Assembly: GCF_013277415.1 (NCBI RefSeq)
Contig: NZ_VMMX01000003.1
Span: 189,790 to 239,410, forward strand
DNA from: Streptococcus sp. 68
GTDB lineage: Bacteria > Bacillota > Bacilli > Lactobacillales > Streptococcaceae
DNA length: 49,621 bases
Direction: 5' to 3'
The notes beneath the pieces were generated by a model. It had not been told where the DNA came from and ran no database searches. It saw only the letters and a program-made list of their open reading frames with translations. This document shows, piece by piece, positions 10,101 through 18,341 of this stretch. The translations under genes and the position numbers were made by a program. Each line of letters begins with the position of its first letter. The first letter of the stretch is position 1.

Positions 10101-12694
10101 GTGGATTTGAAATTAGTACTCTTCCTGAAGATACGCTTAACCTTACAACACCAAAATCAGAGGAATACAAATCAACGCAAGATTACAAATCCGAACGTGA
10201 TTTAGCTTATCGTAATATTGAGAAACTTCAACCATTTTATAACAAAGAGTGGATTGTCAACCAAGGTAACAAACTTGCAGAAGATTCAAACTTAGCTAAG
10301 AAAGAAGTCCTTTCTGTTACGGGTATGAAGGATGCTCAATTCGTGACCGATTTATCAGATATTGATAAAATAATGATTCACTATGCAGATGGCACTAAAG
10401 AAGAAATGTTTGTAACTGCTAATGCTGATTCCAAAGTGAAACAAGTTCGTGAGTATGCGATTGCTGGACAAAATGTTGTTTATACACCGAATATGGTTGT
10501 TAAAAATCGTGATAAATTGATTGCTGATGTTAAATCTCAATTATCAAGTGTGGAATTGATTTCACAAGAAGTAAGAGATTTAATGAGTAGACGTGATAAA
10601 CCTGCAGAGAATACGGATGAACGTAAGAATGGTTATATTAAAGATCTATACTTAGAAGAAAGCTTTTCCGAAGTGAAGCAAAATCTAGATAAGTTAGTCA
10701 AAGCCTTGGTCGAAAATGAAGACCATCAATTAAATGGTGATGAAGCTGCGATAAAATCACTTCTCAAGAAAGTGGAAACCAATAAAGCTAAAATCATGAT
10801 GGCTCTGACTTATCTCAATCGTTACTATGATATCAAATACGGTGACATGAGTATAAAAAACATCTTGATGTTCAAACCTGATTTTTATGGTAAAACACCA
10901 AGTGTTATTGACAGACTCATCAACATCGGTTCAAGTGAAAAGAACTTGAAAGGGGATCAGACTCAGGATGCTTACCGTGAAATCATCGCAGGTAATACTG
11001 GTAAAGGTAATTTGCGTAACTTCTTAGAATACAACATGCGTTTGTTCACTGAGGATAAAGATATTAACGATTGGTTTATCCATTCTGCTAAAAATGTTTA
11101 TGTTTCAGAACCTAAGACAACAAATACAGAGTTGAAAGATAAACGTCATCGTGTGTTCGATGGTTTAGATAACGGTGTTCATGGACGTATGATTTTGCCT
11201 TTATTAACGCTTAAGAATGCTCATATGTTCTTAATTTCAACATACAATACGATGGCTTATAGTTCATTTGAGAAATATGGTAAACATACAGAAGAAACTA
11301 GAAATGAATTCAAAAAAGAAATTGATAAGGTTGCACATGCACAACAAACTTACCTTGACTTCTGGTCACGTTTATCATTATCTAATGTTCGTGATAGATT
11401 ACTTAAGAGTCAAAATATGGTTCCAACACCTGTATGGGATAACCAAAACTATAGCGGTATAAAAGGCATAAATCGTATGGGTTATGATAAGAATAATAAA
11501 CCAATTGCACCTATTCGTGAATTATATGGACCAACTTGGAAATTCCATGATACCAACTGGTATATGGGAGCTATGGCGTCAATATTCCCTAATCCTAACC
11601 CTAATGACCAAGTTTATTTCATGGTAACTGATATGATTAGTCAGTTTGGCATTTCAGCATTTACTCACGAAACAACACACGTAAACGATAGAATGCTTTA
11701 CTTCGGTGGTCATAAGCATCGTCAAGGTACAGACGTCGAAGCCTATGCGCAAGGTATGTTGCAAACACCTGATAAATCAACAACTAATGGTGAATATGGT
11801 GCTTTAGGTTTGAACATGGCTTATCATCGTGAAAATGATGGTGACCAATGGTACAATTATAATCCTGACAAGTTACAAACTCGTGAAGACATCGATCGAT
11901 ATATGAAAAACTATAATGAAGCACTGATGATGCTAGATCATGTAGAAGCAGACGCCGTACTTCCACGATTAAATGGTAACAATAGCAAGTGGTTTAAGAA
12001 AATTGACAGAGTCGATAGACATGTTGATGGTTTAAATAAATTAACCGCTCCACACCAATGGGATAAAGTTCGTGACCTAAATGATGGAGAGAAAGCTAAA
12101 TCATTAGCAAGTATCGATGATTTGGTTGATAATAACTTTATGACCAAACATAATAATCCAGGTAATGGTATATTCCGACCAGAGGACTTTAGGCCTAATT
12201 CAGCATATGTTAATGTTCAAATGATGGCTGGTATTTATGGTGGTAATACAAGTAAAGGTGCCCCAGGTTCATTATCATTCAAACATAATGCCTTCCGTAT
12301 GTGGGGTTATTATGGATATGACAAAGGTTTCACTAGTTATGTATCTAGCAAATATCAAGGTGAAGCTGATAAACAAAACCAGGGTAGATTAGGTGATGAT
12401 TTCATTATTAAGAAAGTTTCTGGAGACAAGTTCAAGACACTTGAAGAGTGGAAGAGACATTGGTATCACGATGTTAAAGCTAAAGCAGAACAAGGATTTA
12501 CTGCTATTGAAATTGACGGTAAACAAATTACCAACTATACACAATTGAAGGATATCTTTGTTAAAGCAGTTGAAGAAGATTTGAAGAAACCAGATGACTT
12601 CTCTCACACTGTTGCTCTTAAATCTAAGGTCTTCAAAGCCCTTCTTAAAAACACAGACGGTTTCTTTAACCAACTGTTTAAAGAAGACATTTAA
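7124..12694 (+). CDS. M26 zinc metalloprotease, ZmpB/ZmpD-like paralogue
   Basis: Second giant surface protease, 42 bp after iga. The start is TTG with AAGGTG 7 bases upstream, giving a FSIRK signal peptide (about 1-36). It has an N-terminal LPATG motif at 75-79, two membrane stretches, Pro/Glu repeats (about 190-390), a G5-like domain (about 410-485), GLUG repeats (about 755-910) and the M26 catalytic region. Zinc ligands are H1515 and H1519 in HETTH with catalytic E1516, and E1539, spaced exactly as in Iga. The signal region and HETTHVNDR catalytic neighbourhood follow pneumococcal ZmpB as I remember it, not Iga. A gene directly downstream of iga is where zmpD is reported in some pneumococci, so zmpD is the likely name by position, while sequence type is ZmpB-like. 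I leave the symbol empty. Substrate unknown; it may share the iga transcript. Confidence 0.88.
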   Translation: MSLFKKERFSIRKICGIVGSVLLGSILVAPSIIHASTYHYVEKSALIKEEQSKIQAGIPTDNEVTYALIYQQETLPATGSSTSVLTALGLLAVGSLVLLVHKNKKVASLFLVTTIGLISLSSMQALDLSNPLKAPSNEGVVQIAGYRYIGYLPLNDDAISEIQHKAEGTKNVPVSETQESIPNEAPKAEKPKNPESVSTVPNETTKSEKPEYTAPVGTVPDEAPKAEKPEHTAPVSGNLVESEVHEKPEYTAPIGGNLVEPAVHEKPAYTEPVGTVPDEAPKSEKPEYTAPVGTVPDKAPKTEKPEYTEPVGATGVDENGNLIAPPVNDIPEYTEPVGTTGVDENGNLIAPPVNDIPEYTEPVGTTGVDENGNLIAPPVNDIPEYTEPVSTVSEVASEREELPSLHTDIRTETISKTTIEESDPSKFIGEDSVRQVGEDGERQIVTSYEELHGKKISDPVETVTILKEMKPKILVKGTKEKPKEKTAPVLTLDRTNTNVLNRSATLSYHLVNTDGVTINKITATIKDGNEIVKTVDLTSEQLNKQVEDLKFYKDYKIETTMTYDRGKGEETAILEEKPLRLDLKKVEIKNIASTNLVKVNDDGTETPSDFMTEKPSDEDVKKMYLKITSRDNKVTRLAVDKIEVITEKEKELYKITATAQDLIQHVDPSKTRNEYIHYIEKPVPKVDNVYYNFKELVDAMNADKNGTFKIGADLNAENVPTLNKEYVPGTFRGTLTSVEGNQYSIHNMKRQLFGGIEGGSVKNINLANVNINMPWINDISALANTVKNATVENIKVTGSILGNNSIAGIVNKIDRGGLLRNVAFIGKLQAVGDRDWNLAGIAGEIWKGNLDRAYADVTITGKRARAAGLVAKSDNGMDNFTVGKEGSVRHSVAKGTIDIDNPVDVGGFISSNWVLGQIEDNVSMVKVSKGEIFYGSRNIDDEGGYFSGNRLENDFVVRDMSTGASSYQRSKRVKEISLEEANKKIKGYNITASGFEISTLPEDTLNLTTPKSEEYKSTQDYKSERDLAYRNIEKLQPFYNKEWIVNQGNKLAEDSNLAKKEVLSVTGMKDAQFVTDLSDIDKIMIHYADGTKEEMFVTANADSKVKQVREYAIAGQNVVYTPNMVVKNRDKLIADVKSQLSSVELISQEVRDLMSRRDKPAENTDERKNGYIKDLYLEESFSEVKQNLDKLVKALVENEDHQLNGDEAAIKSLLKKVETNKAKIMMALTYLNRYYDIKYGDMSIKNILMFKPDFYGKTPSVIDRLINIGSSEKNLKGDQTQDAYREIIAGNTGKGNLRNFLEYNMRLFTEDKDINDWFIHSAKNVYVSEPKTTNTELKDKRHRVFDGLDNGVHGRMILPLLTLKNAHMFLISTYNTMAYSSFEKYGKHTEETRNEFKKEIDKVAHAQQTYLDFWSRLSLSNVRDRLLKSQNMVPTPVWDNQNYSGIKGINRMGYDKNNKPIAPIRELYGPTWKFHDTNWYMGAMASIFPNPNPNDQVYFMVTDMISQFGISAFTHETTHVNDRMLYFGGHKHRQGTDVEAYAQGMLQTPDKSTTNGEYGALGLNMAYHRENDGDQWYNYNPDKLQTREDIDRYMKNYNEALMMLDHVEADAVLPRLNGNNSKWFKKIDRVDRHVDGLNKLTAPHQWDKVRDLNDGEKAKSLASIDDLVDNNFMTKHNNPGNGIFRPEDFRPNSAYVNVQMMAGIYGGNTSKGAPGSLSFKHNAFRMWGYYGYDKGFTSYVSSKYQGEADKQNQGRLGDDFIIKKVSGDKFKTLEEWKRHWYHDVKAKAEQGFTAIEIDGKQITNYTQLKDIFVKAVEEDLKKPDDFSHTVALKSKVFKALLKNTDGFFNQLFKEDI
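8060..8290 (+). repeat. Three near-identical 78-bp coding repeats
   Basis: Three consecutive 26-residue units (TGVDENGNLIAPPVNDIPEY then TEPVG) differ by only one or two bases (GTAGAC versus GTAGAT). Upstream, 7730-8040 holds looser units of the form VPDEAPKAEKPEYTAPVGT. The DNA identity shows recent duplication; alleles with other copy numbers are expected. Confidence 0.9.
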
Positions 12695-12734
12695 ATGTTT
12701 AAAATATAAAGAGGGCAGTTTTTTGCTCCCTCTG

Positions 12735-12760
12735 AAAAGTCATCATTTGATGGCTTTTTT
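12735..12760 (+). terminator. Terminator after the second M26 protease
   Basis: The hairpin AGTCATCA-TT-TGATGGCT with one G-U pair is followed by TTTTTT. A second, looser GAGGG/CCCTC hairpin sits just before it (about 12711-12732). Together they close the iga-zmp unit. Confidence 0.85.
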
Positions 12761-12853
12761 CTATATAGGGTACTTGAAAGGCTATCATCGGACAAAATAA
12801 AGAAGGCATGATATAATATAAAGTAGATTTCTATATCATAAAACAAAAAACTA

Positions 12854-12891
12854 TTTGAACATCATTCATTTGAGAACTCTCTATGTTCAAA
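12854..12891 (+). promoter_or_regulatory. Leader hairpin before rbgA
   Basis: A perfect 9-bp inverted repeat, TTTGAACAT ... ATGTTCAAA, lies in the probable 5' leader of rbgA. A TATAAT box is at about 12812, and the start codon is about 55 bases after the hairpin. Its role is unknown; there is no T-run, so it is not an ordinary terminator. Confidence 0.4.
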
Positions 12892-12946
12892 CGATAGTAA
12901 AATAAAATAGGGTATCTAAACCCTTGCTACGAAAGGAAAAAATTCA

Positions 12947-13798
12947 ATGGCTACTATTCAATGGTTTCCTGGTCACATGTCTAAAGCACGTCGACAGGTT
13001 CAGGAAAATTTAAAATTTGTTGATTTTGTAACGATTTTGGTGGATGCACGTTTACCTTTATCTAGTCAAAATCCTATGTTGACCAAAATTGTTGGTGACA
13101 AACCAAAACTCTTGATTTTAAACAAGGCAGACTTGGCTGACCCAGCAATGACCAAAGAATGGCGTCAGTATTTTGAATCACAAGGAATCCAGACGCTAGC
13201 TATCAACTCCAAAGAGCAAGTGACTGTAAAAGTTGTAACAGATGCGGCAAAAAAACTCATGGCTGATAAGATTACTCGTCAGAAAGAACGTGGTATCAAG
13301 ATTGAAACCTTGCGTACCATGATTATCGGGATTCCAAATGCTGGTAAATCAACTCTTATGAACCGTTTAGCTGGTAAGAAGATTGCCATTGTCGGCAACA
13401 AACCAGGTGTTACCAAGGGGCAACAATGGCTCAAAACCAATAAAGATCTGGAAATCTTGGATACACCAGGGATTCTATGGCCTAAGTTTGAGGATGAAAC
13501 TGTTGCACTGAAACTAGCCTTGACTGGAGCTATCAAAGACCAGTTGCTTCCTATGGATGAGGTAACTATTTTTGGTCTTAATTATTTCAAAGAACATTAT
13601 CCAGAAAAGCTGGCTGAACGCTTCAAACAAATGAAAATTGAAGAAGAAGCGCCTGTTATTATTATGGACATGACCCGTGCCCTCGGTTTCCGTGATGACT
13701 ATGACCGTTTTTACAGTCTCTTCGTGAAGGAAGTCCGCGACGGCAAACTCGGTAACTATACCTTAGATACATTGGAAGACCTCGATGGCGACGATTAA
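12947..13798 (+). CDS. rbgA: Ribosome biogenesis GTPase RbgA (YlqF)
   Basis: Cytosolic GTPase that acts late in assembly of the 50S ribosomal subunit. The circularly permuted order of GTP-binding motifs is plain: G4 NKAD at 59-62, then G1 GIPNAGKST at 128-136, then G3 DTPG at 172-175. The N-terminal WFPGHMSKA motif is typical of the family. At 283 aa it is the usual length. The ATG follows GAAAGGA. The end overlaps the start of rnhB by 14 bases, so the two are co-transcribed and probably translationally coupled, an arrangement common in Firmicutes. Confidence 0.96.
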   Translation: MATIQWFPGHMSKARRQVQENLKFVDFVTILVDARLPLSSQNPMLTKIVGDKPKLLILNKADLADPAMTKEWRQYFESQGIQTLAINSKEQVTVKVVTDAAKKLMADKITRQKERGIKIETLRTMIIGIPNAGKSTLMNRLAGKKIAIVGNKPGVTKGQQWLKTNKDLEILDTPGILWPKFEDETVALKLALTGAIKDQLLPMDEVTIFGLNYFKEHYPEKLAERFKQMKIEEEAPVIIMDMTRALGFRDDYDRFYSLFVKEVRDGKLGNYTLDTLEDLDGDD

Positions 13799-14564
13799 AG
13801 AAGTCAAAGAACTCCTTGCTACGGTCAAGGACTTAGATAACCCTATTTTTTTAGAGCTTGAACAGGATAATCGCTCTGGAGTTCAAAAGGAAATCAGCAA
13901 GCGTAAAAAAGCTATTCAGGCAGAATTGGATGAGGATCTTCGTTTGGAATCCATGCTCTCCTACGAAAAAGAACTTTATAAGCAAGGTTTGACCTTAATT
14001 GCTGGTGTTGATGAAGTTGGCCGTGGTCCTCTTGCTGGTCCTGTAGTCGTTGCAGCCGTTATTTTACCTAAAAATTGTAAGATTAAAGGTCTCAACGATA
14101 GCAAGAAAATTCCTAAAAAGAAACATCTGGAAATTTTCCAAGCCGTTCAAAACCAAGCCTTGTCAATCGGCATTGGTATCATGGATAATCAGGTCATCGA
14201 TCAAGTCAATATCTATGAAGCAACCAAATTGGCCATGCAGGAAGCAATCTCCCAGCTCAGTCCTCAACCTGAACACCTCCTGATAGATGCCATGAAACTG
14301 GAGTTGCCCATTTCACAAACTGCCATCATCAAAGGTGATGCTAATTCCCTCTCGATCGCAGCAGCTTCCATAGTAGCCAAGGTGACACGTGATGAATTGA
14401 TGAAGGACTACGATCAGCAGTTTCCCGGCTATGATTTCGCTACTAATGCAGGATATGGAACAGCTAAACACCTAGAAGGACTTGACAAACTAGGAGTTAC
14501 CCCAATTCACCGAACCAGCTTTGAACCCGTTAAATCACTGGTTTTAGGTAAAAAAGAAAGTTAA
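13785..14564 (+). CDS. rnhB: Ribonuclease HII
   Basis: Removes RNA from RNA-DNA hybrids and single ribonucleotides misplaced in DNA. The type 2 RNase H core begins with [14 protein letters not shown], giving the acidic pair D76-E77 and the invariant GRG. LNDSKK follows at about 103-108 and LLIDAM supplies the third acidic residue. The first 70 residues are the helical extension usual in streptococcal RNase HII. The length, 259 aa, is typical. The start lies inside the end of rbgA with a GGAAG sequence upstream. The ClC transporter gene starts 15 bases after the stop, so rbgA-rnhB-clc may be one transcript. Confidence 0.96.
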   Translation: MATIKEVKELLATVKDLDNPIFLELEQDNRSGVQKEISKRKKAIQAELDEDLRLESMLSYEKELYKQGLTLIAGVDEVGRGPLAGPVVVAAVILPKNCKIKGLNDSKKIPKKKHLEIFQAVQNQALSIGIGIMDNQVIDQVNIYEATKLAMQEAISQLSPQPEHLLIDAMKLELPISQTAIIKGDANSLSIAAASIVAKVTRDELMKDYDQQFPGYDFATNAGYGTAKHLEGLDKLGVTPIHRTSFEPVKSLVLGKKES

Positions 14565-14579
14565 TTGAAAGGAAATACC

Positions 14580-16130
14580 ATGGAGGAACAGTCTGAAATA
14601 GTCCGTTCTAAGAAAGAATTCGCCTTTGCATCCAGCACTATACTATCCCAAGTTGGTCGAGGAATCATTGTCGGCCTCACCGTTGGAATTATCGTCGGAT
14701 CCTTTCGTTTCTTAATTGAAAAAGGCTTCCACCTGATACAAGGACTTTATCAAGATCAAGGACACCTATTTATTAATTTATTTATTATCGCCCTGTTTTA
14801 TCTAATCATCTGCTGGCTCAGTGCCAAACTGACACGCTCTGAAAAAGATATTAAAGGCTCAGGAATTCCTCAAGTCGAAGCCGAACTGAAAGGCCTCATG
14901 ACCCTTAACTGGTGGGGCGTTCTCTGGAAAAAATATATTCTAGGAATTCTAGCTATTGCCAGCGGACTCATGCTGGGGCGTGAAGGGCCAAGTATCCAAC
15001 TGGGAGCAGTTGGTGGTAAAGGAATTGCCAAGTGGCTCAAATCCAGTCCAGTAGAGGAACGTTCCTTAATTGCCAGTGGAGCTGCAGCAGGTTTAGCCGC
15101 TGCCTTTAATGCTCCGATTGCAGGACTTCTCTTTGTGGTAGAAGAAGTTTATCACCATTTTTCACGCTTTTTCTGGGTATCTACTCTCGCAGCTAGTCTC
15201 GTAGCAAACTTTGTTTCTCTGCTCATATTTGGCCTAACACCCGTACTGGATATGCCTGATAATATCCCTCTCATGACCCTAGATCAGTATTGGATATATC
15301 TCGTCATGGGAATTTTCCTTGGACTTTCAGGTTTTCTCTATGAGAAAGCTGTATTAAACGTCGGAAGAGTTTACGACTTGATTGGTCAAAAAATCCATTT
15401 GGATAGAGCTTATTATCCAATTCTGGCCTTCATTCTCATCATACCAGTCGGAATCTTCTTACCCCAAATCCTTGGTGGTGGAAATCAGCTGGTTCTTTCC
15501 TTAACTGAGCAAGATTTTAGTTTTCAAGTTCTGTTAGCTTACTTTTTGATCCGTTTTATCTGGAGCATGATTAGTTATGGAAGTGGTCTTCCAGGAGGGA
15601 TTTTCCTACCTATTTTGGCTCTCGGTTCCTTGCTTGGTGCCCTAGTTGGTGTTATCTGTGTCAATCTTGGACTTGTCAGTCAAGAGCAATTCCCTATATT
15701 TGTCATTCTAGGAATGAGTGGCTATTTTGGAGCCATATCAAAAGCTCCCTTAACCGCCATGATCCTCGTAACTGAGATGGTAGGAGATATTCGCAACCTC
15801 ATGCCACTTGGTTTAGTAACCTTGGTCTCCTACATCATTATGGACCTACTCAAAGGTGCACCAGTCTATGAAGCCATGCTGGAAAAAATGCTTCCAGAAG
15901 AAGTATCCAGCGAAGGAGAAGTTACACTTATCGAAATACCAGTTTCTGATAAAATTGCTGGGAAACAAGTTCATGAACTCAACTTACCACACAACGTCCT
16001 CATCACTACCCAAGTGCATAATGGTAAGAGCCAAACAGTTAACGGCTCAACTAGAATGTTTCTCGGAGATATGATTCACCTGGTTATTCCAAAAAGTGAA
16101 ATTGGAAAAGTCAAAGATTTGTTGTTGTAG
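14580..16130 (+). CDS. ClC-family chloride channel/antiporter with TrkA-C domain
   Basis: Membrane protein of about ten or more helices that moves chloride, in bacteria usually as a Cl-/H+ antiporter. Numbering from the ATG at 14580 (AAAGGA upstream; the frame is open to a TTG at 14565, which lacks a ribosome binding site), the ClC signature motifs are GSGIPQ at 93-98, GREGPS at 133-138 with the gating glutamate E135, and GGIFLP near 335. The last 80 residues are a soluble TrkA-C-like domain, which in other carriers binds a small ligand. Length 516 aa. Which ligand is sensed cannot be told from the sequence. Confidence 0.92.
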   Translation: MEEQSEIVRSKKEFAFASSTILSQVGRGIIVGLTVGIIVGSFRFLIEKGFHLIQGLYQDQGHLFINLFIIALFYLIICWLSAKLTRSEKDIKGSGIPQVEAELKGLMTLNWWGVLWKKYILGILAIASGLMLGREGPSIQLGAVGGKGIAKWLKSSPVEERSLIASGAAAGLAAAFNAPIAGLLFVVEEVYHHFSRFFWVSTLAASLVANFVSLLIFGLTPVLDMPDNIPLMTLDQYWIYLVMGIFLGLSGFLYEKAVLNVGRVYDLIGQKIHLDRAYYPILAFILIIPVGIFLPQILGGGNQLVLSLTEQDFSFQVLLAYFLIRFIWSMISYGSGLPGGIFLPILALGSLLGALVGVICVNLGLVSQEQFPIFVILGMSGYFGAISKAPLTAMILVTEMVGDIRNLMPLGLVTLVSYIIMDLLKGAPVYEAMLEKMLPEEVSSEGEVTLIEIPVSDKIAGKQVHELNLPHNVLITTQVHNGKSQTVNGSTRMFLGDMIHLVIPKSEIGKVKDLLL

Positions 16131-16134
16131 TGAT

Positions 16135-16160
16135 TTTTACATAATTTATGTTATGTAAAA
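16135..16160. repeat. 26-bp palindrome, copy 1 (after clc)
   Basis: TTTTACATAA-N6-TTATGTAAAA is a perfect inverted repeat starting 4 bases after the clc stop codon. A close copy sits directly after the xerS stop codon at 18139. It lacks a T-run on either strand. It could be a protein-binding site or an RNA hairpin; which one is unknown. Confidence 0.7.
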
Positions 16161-16189
16161 AATAAACTTCTTAATTTAATATAATAGAA

Positions 16190-16222
16190 AACCGATTCTC
16201 AGTAATGAGATCGGTTATTCTT
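16190..16222 (+). terminator. Terminator after clc
   Basis: The hairpin AACCGATTCTCA-GTAA-TGAGATCGGTT, with one bulged base, is followed by ATTCTTT. It closes the rbgA-rnhB-clc unit. Confidence 0.75.
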
Positions 16223-16289
16223 TACTAACAAGATGTTTAACATCAAGTAATCGAACTTTGTTGAAAATAAGGCTATAATTAAGTTAGAA

Positions 16290-16436
16290 ATGATAAAGCA
16301 TAAAGCTAGAAAGGAGTTTACTGTATCAAATCTGTACAGTAAGATTAAAATCATGAAAAAGAAAACGATAGCAATTATACAATGCATTTTGTATCTCATA
16401 GCTCCTTATATAGCTCTCTTCAGTTATGTAGTATGA
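16290..16436 (+). CDS. Possible small membrane peptide (27-48 aa)
   Basis: Low-confidence small ORF of unknown function. The frame is open from ATG 16290 (48 aa). A more protein-like version starts at ATG 16353 (MKKKTIAIIQCILYLIAPYI..., 27 aa), with a basic N-end and one hydrophobic helix. The only good ribosome binding site, AAGGAG at 16311, is too far from ATG 16353 and too late for ATG 16290, so the start is unresolved and the gene may be decayed. Its stop overlaps the next small ORF. Confidence 0.35.
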   Translation: MIKHKARKEFTVSNLYSKIKIMKKKTIAIIQCILYLIAPYIALFSYVV

Positions 16437-16546
16437 ACAGAAGTTTAGTGGGTGAGATTTTTATTATTTTCCTTATTCTGTTGACTATTTCATTCTGGTT
16501 TAGTATTTGGAAACTAGAAAAAGCACTAGCTAATGATTCACAATAG
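16433..16546 (+). CDS. Possible small membrane peptide (37 aa)
   Basis: A 37-residue ORF whose ATG overlaps the stop of the preceding small ORF in an ATGA junction, a sign of coupled translation. It reads MNRSLVGEIFIIFLILL... with one hydrophobic helix and a charged C-terminal tail (WKLEKALANDSQ). It has no ribosome binding site of its own. Function unknown. The pair sits between clc and a terminator at 16639. Confidence 0.4.
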   Translation: MNRSLVGEIFIIFLILLTISFWFSIWKLEKALANDSQ

Positions 16547-16638
16547 AAACTGCAAAGATTTAGATCCGTAAAACTAAAAGTTTATGTACAATTGAATTAA
16601 CTAAACTTAAACCATTGATAAAACTGAATTAGAAGCAT

Positions 16639-16673
16639 AAAGTACATTTTACAATCAATGTACTTTATTTTTT
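16639..16673 (+). terminator. Terminator after the small ORF pair
   Basis: The perfect 10-bp stem AAAGTACATT ... AATGTACTTT is followed by ATTTTTTAT. Having a strong terminator here supports the idea that something upstream (the two small ORFs or a small RNA) is transcribed. Confidence 0.8.
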
Positions 16674-16808
16674 ATGTAAATTGTCTTAGTTACTTCCTAA
16701 AAAATATTTTATTTTAAAAAATAAATTTTGGATTATATACAATTGAAAAATTTTTAGTTTTCACTTTAATAAGGTATATTTTAGGCAATTTTGGACGAAA
16801 AAGTTTTT
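16674..16808. other. AT-rich spacer, no gene seen
   Basis: The stretch from the terminator to the BOX element is strongly AT-rich and has many stops in all frames. I see no gene or clear signal in it. Confidence 0.6.
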
Positions 16809-16922
16809 TATACTCAATAAAAATCAAAAAGCAAACTAGGAAGCTAGCCGCAGGCTGTACTTTGTACTTGAGTACAGTAAGGCGACGCTGACGTGGTTTG
16901 AATTTAATTTTCGAAGAGTATT
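16809..16922 (-). repeat. BOX element, boxA-boxC type
   Basis: Reads from a boxC end (TATACTCAATAAAAATCAAA, then GCAAACTAGGAAGCTAGCCG) to a boxA end with GGCGACGCTGACGTGG and TCGAAGAGTA. The middle boxB segment is absent; a short GTACTTTGTACTTGAGTAC inverted repeat joins the two arms. It lies 62 bp before dif. Confidence 0.9.
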
Positions 16923-16984
16923 AGTTATTTAGCTGACTTAGATCTGTTTTACACAGGTCTAAGTTTTTTAAAAAGCTCTATAAC

Positions 16985-17015
16985 ATCTTTCCGAAAAACT
17001 ATAATTTTCTTGAAA
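16985..17015. other. dif_SL site, chromosome dimer resolution
   Basis: The 31-bp block starting ATCTTTCCGAAAAACT and ending ATAATTTTCTTGAAA matches the atypical single-recombinase dif site of streptococci and lactococci as I remember it. Its arms are unequal, as expected for XerS. It sits 52 bp upstream of xerS, the known arrangement, and coincides with the switch in gene orientation, so it marks the replication terminus. Confidence 0.92.
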
Positions 17016-17056
17016 AATAAATAAGTCTATGCTATACTACTAGTAGACTTATTTAT
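17010..17056 (+). promoter_or_regulatory. xerS promoter overlapping dif, with 13-bp inverted repeat
   Basis: A -35 TTGAAA at 17010-17015 is the last six bases of dif. After 17 bases comes an extended -10, TGCTATACT (hexamer 17033-17038). A perfect 13-bp inverted repeat, ATAAATAAGTCTA at 17017-17029 and its complement at 17044-17056, brackets the -10. XerS bound to dif could therefore block its own promoter; this is inference. Confidence 0.75.
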
Positions 17057-17067
17057 GGAGAAAATAC

Positions 17068-18138
17068 ATGAAACGTGAGATTTTACTGGAACGAATCGAC
17101 AAACTAAAACAAATCATGCCCTGGTATGTTCTGGAATACTACCAATCTAAGCTTGCTGTCCCCTATAGTTTCACAACCCTGTACGAATACCTCAAGGAAT
17201 ACGATCGATTTTTCAGCTGGGTTTTGGAGTCTGGTATTTCAAACGATGATAAAATGTCCGATATTCCTTTATCAGTTTTGGAAAATATGTCTAAGAAAGA
17301 CATGGAATCCTTTATCCTTTATCTACGTGAACGTCCCTTGCTGAATGCTAATACAACCAAACAAGGTGTTTCTCAGACAACCATCAATCGGACTTTGTCA
17401 GCACTTTCTAGTCTTTATAAGTATTTGACTGAGGAAGTTGAAAACGATCATGGAGAACCTTATTTCTATCGTAATGTAATGAAAAAAGTTTCAACCAAGA
17501 AAATGAAAGAAACCCTTGCTGCCAGAGCTGAAAACATCAAGCAAAAACTCTTTTTAGGTGATGAAACAGAAGGTTTTCTAACTTATATTGACCAAGAGTA
17601 TCCACAACAACTTTCAAATCGCGCTCTCTCATCATTCAACAAAAATAAAGAACGTGATTTGGCCATTATCGCCCTTCTCTTGGCGTCTGGTGTTCGCTTA
17701 TCTGAAGCTGTTAATCTGGATCTAAGAGATCTCAATCTCAAGATGATGGTTATTGATGTCACTCGAAAAGGTGGCAAACGTGACTCGGTCAATGTCGCTG
17801 CTTTTGCTAAGCCTTATTTAGAGAATTATCTAGCCATTCGAAATCAACGCTATAAAACGGAAAAGACAGACACAGCCCTCTTTTTGACACTCTATAGAGG
17901 TGTTCCCAATCGTATTGACGCTTCCAGCGTTGAGAAAATGGTTGCTAAGTACTCTGAGGACTTCAAAGTCCGTGTAACTCCCCACAAACTGCGCCATACC
18001 CTAGCAACTAGGCTCTATGATGCTACTAAATCGCAAGTTTTGGTCAGCCATCAGCTAGGACATGCCAGTACACAAGTCACAGACCTCTATACTCATATCG
18101 TCAATGATGAACAAAAAAATGCCTTGGATAGTTTATGA
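17068..18138 (+). CDS. xerS: Tyrosine recombinase XerS
   Basis: Single tyrosine recombinase that resolves chromosome dimers at dif_SL during division, doing in streptococci the job of XerC plus XerD, helped by FtsK. The N-terminal SAM-like DNA-binding domain covers about 15-140 and the catalytic domain about 175-350. Catalytic residues visible are R210 (SGVRLSE), H306 and R309 (HKLRH), H332 (LGHAS) and nucleophile Y341 (DLYTH). Length 356 aa, usual for XerS. The ATG follows GGAG. The dif site and promoter lie directly upstream. Confidence 0.96.
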   Translation: MKREILLERIDKLKQIMPWYVLEYYQSKLAVPYSFTTLYEYLKEYDRFFSWVLESGISNDDKMSDIPLSVLENMSKKDMESFILYLRERPLLNANTTKQGVSQTTINRTLSALSSLYKYLTEEVENDHGEPYFYRNVMKKVSTKKMKETLAARAENIKQKLFLGDETEGFLTYIDQEYPQQLSNRALSSFNKNKERDLAIIALLLASGVRLSEAVNLDLRDLNLKMMVIDVTRKGGKRDSVNVAAFAKPYLENYLAIRNQRYKTEKTDTALFLTLYRGVPNRIDASSVEKMVAKYSEDFKVRVTPHKLRHTLATRLYDATKSQVLVSHQLGHASTQVTDLYTHIVNDEQKNALDSL

Positions 18139-18164
18139 TTTTACGTAATATAACTTATGTAAAA
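18139..18164. repeat. 26-bp palindrome, copy 2 (after xerS)
   Basis: TTTTACGTAA-N6-TTATGTAAAA begins at the base after the xerS stop codon. It differs from copy 1 at 16135 by one arm base (G for A) and in the spacer. The two copies bracket the dif-xerS segment, about 2 kb apart. Confidence 0.7.
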
Positions 18165-18179
18165 TATATGTCAAGAAAA

Positions 18180-18210
18180 GAAGTTGCTTATTTTTAGCAA
18201 CTTCTTTTTC
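18180..18210 (+). terminator. Terminator after xerS
   Basis: The perfect 9-bp stem GAAGTTGCT ... AGCAACTTC is followed by TTTTTCTTT. From here to the MATE gene (18211-18341) I see no further gene. Confidence 0.88.
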
Positions 18211-18341
18211 TTTATATCTGATACCAGTAAAGTAGCGTGGATTATCAATTGTTTCTATATTTTTGAAGTTCTCGTCTACCTACTACTAATTAAAATAATG
18301 TAGACAAGGAAGAATATTTTTGCTTGTATGAATTCTAAAAA

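Noticed and set aside
16199..16399. 66-codon hydrophobic frame on the - strand after clc
   Set aside because: It runs over the clc terminator and opposite the small + ORFs; I see no ribosome binding site upstream, so it is probably chance in AT-rich DNA.
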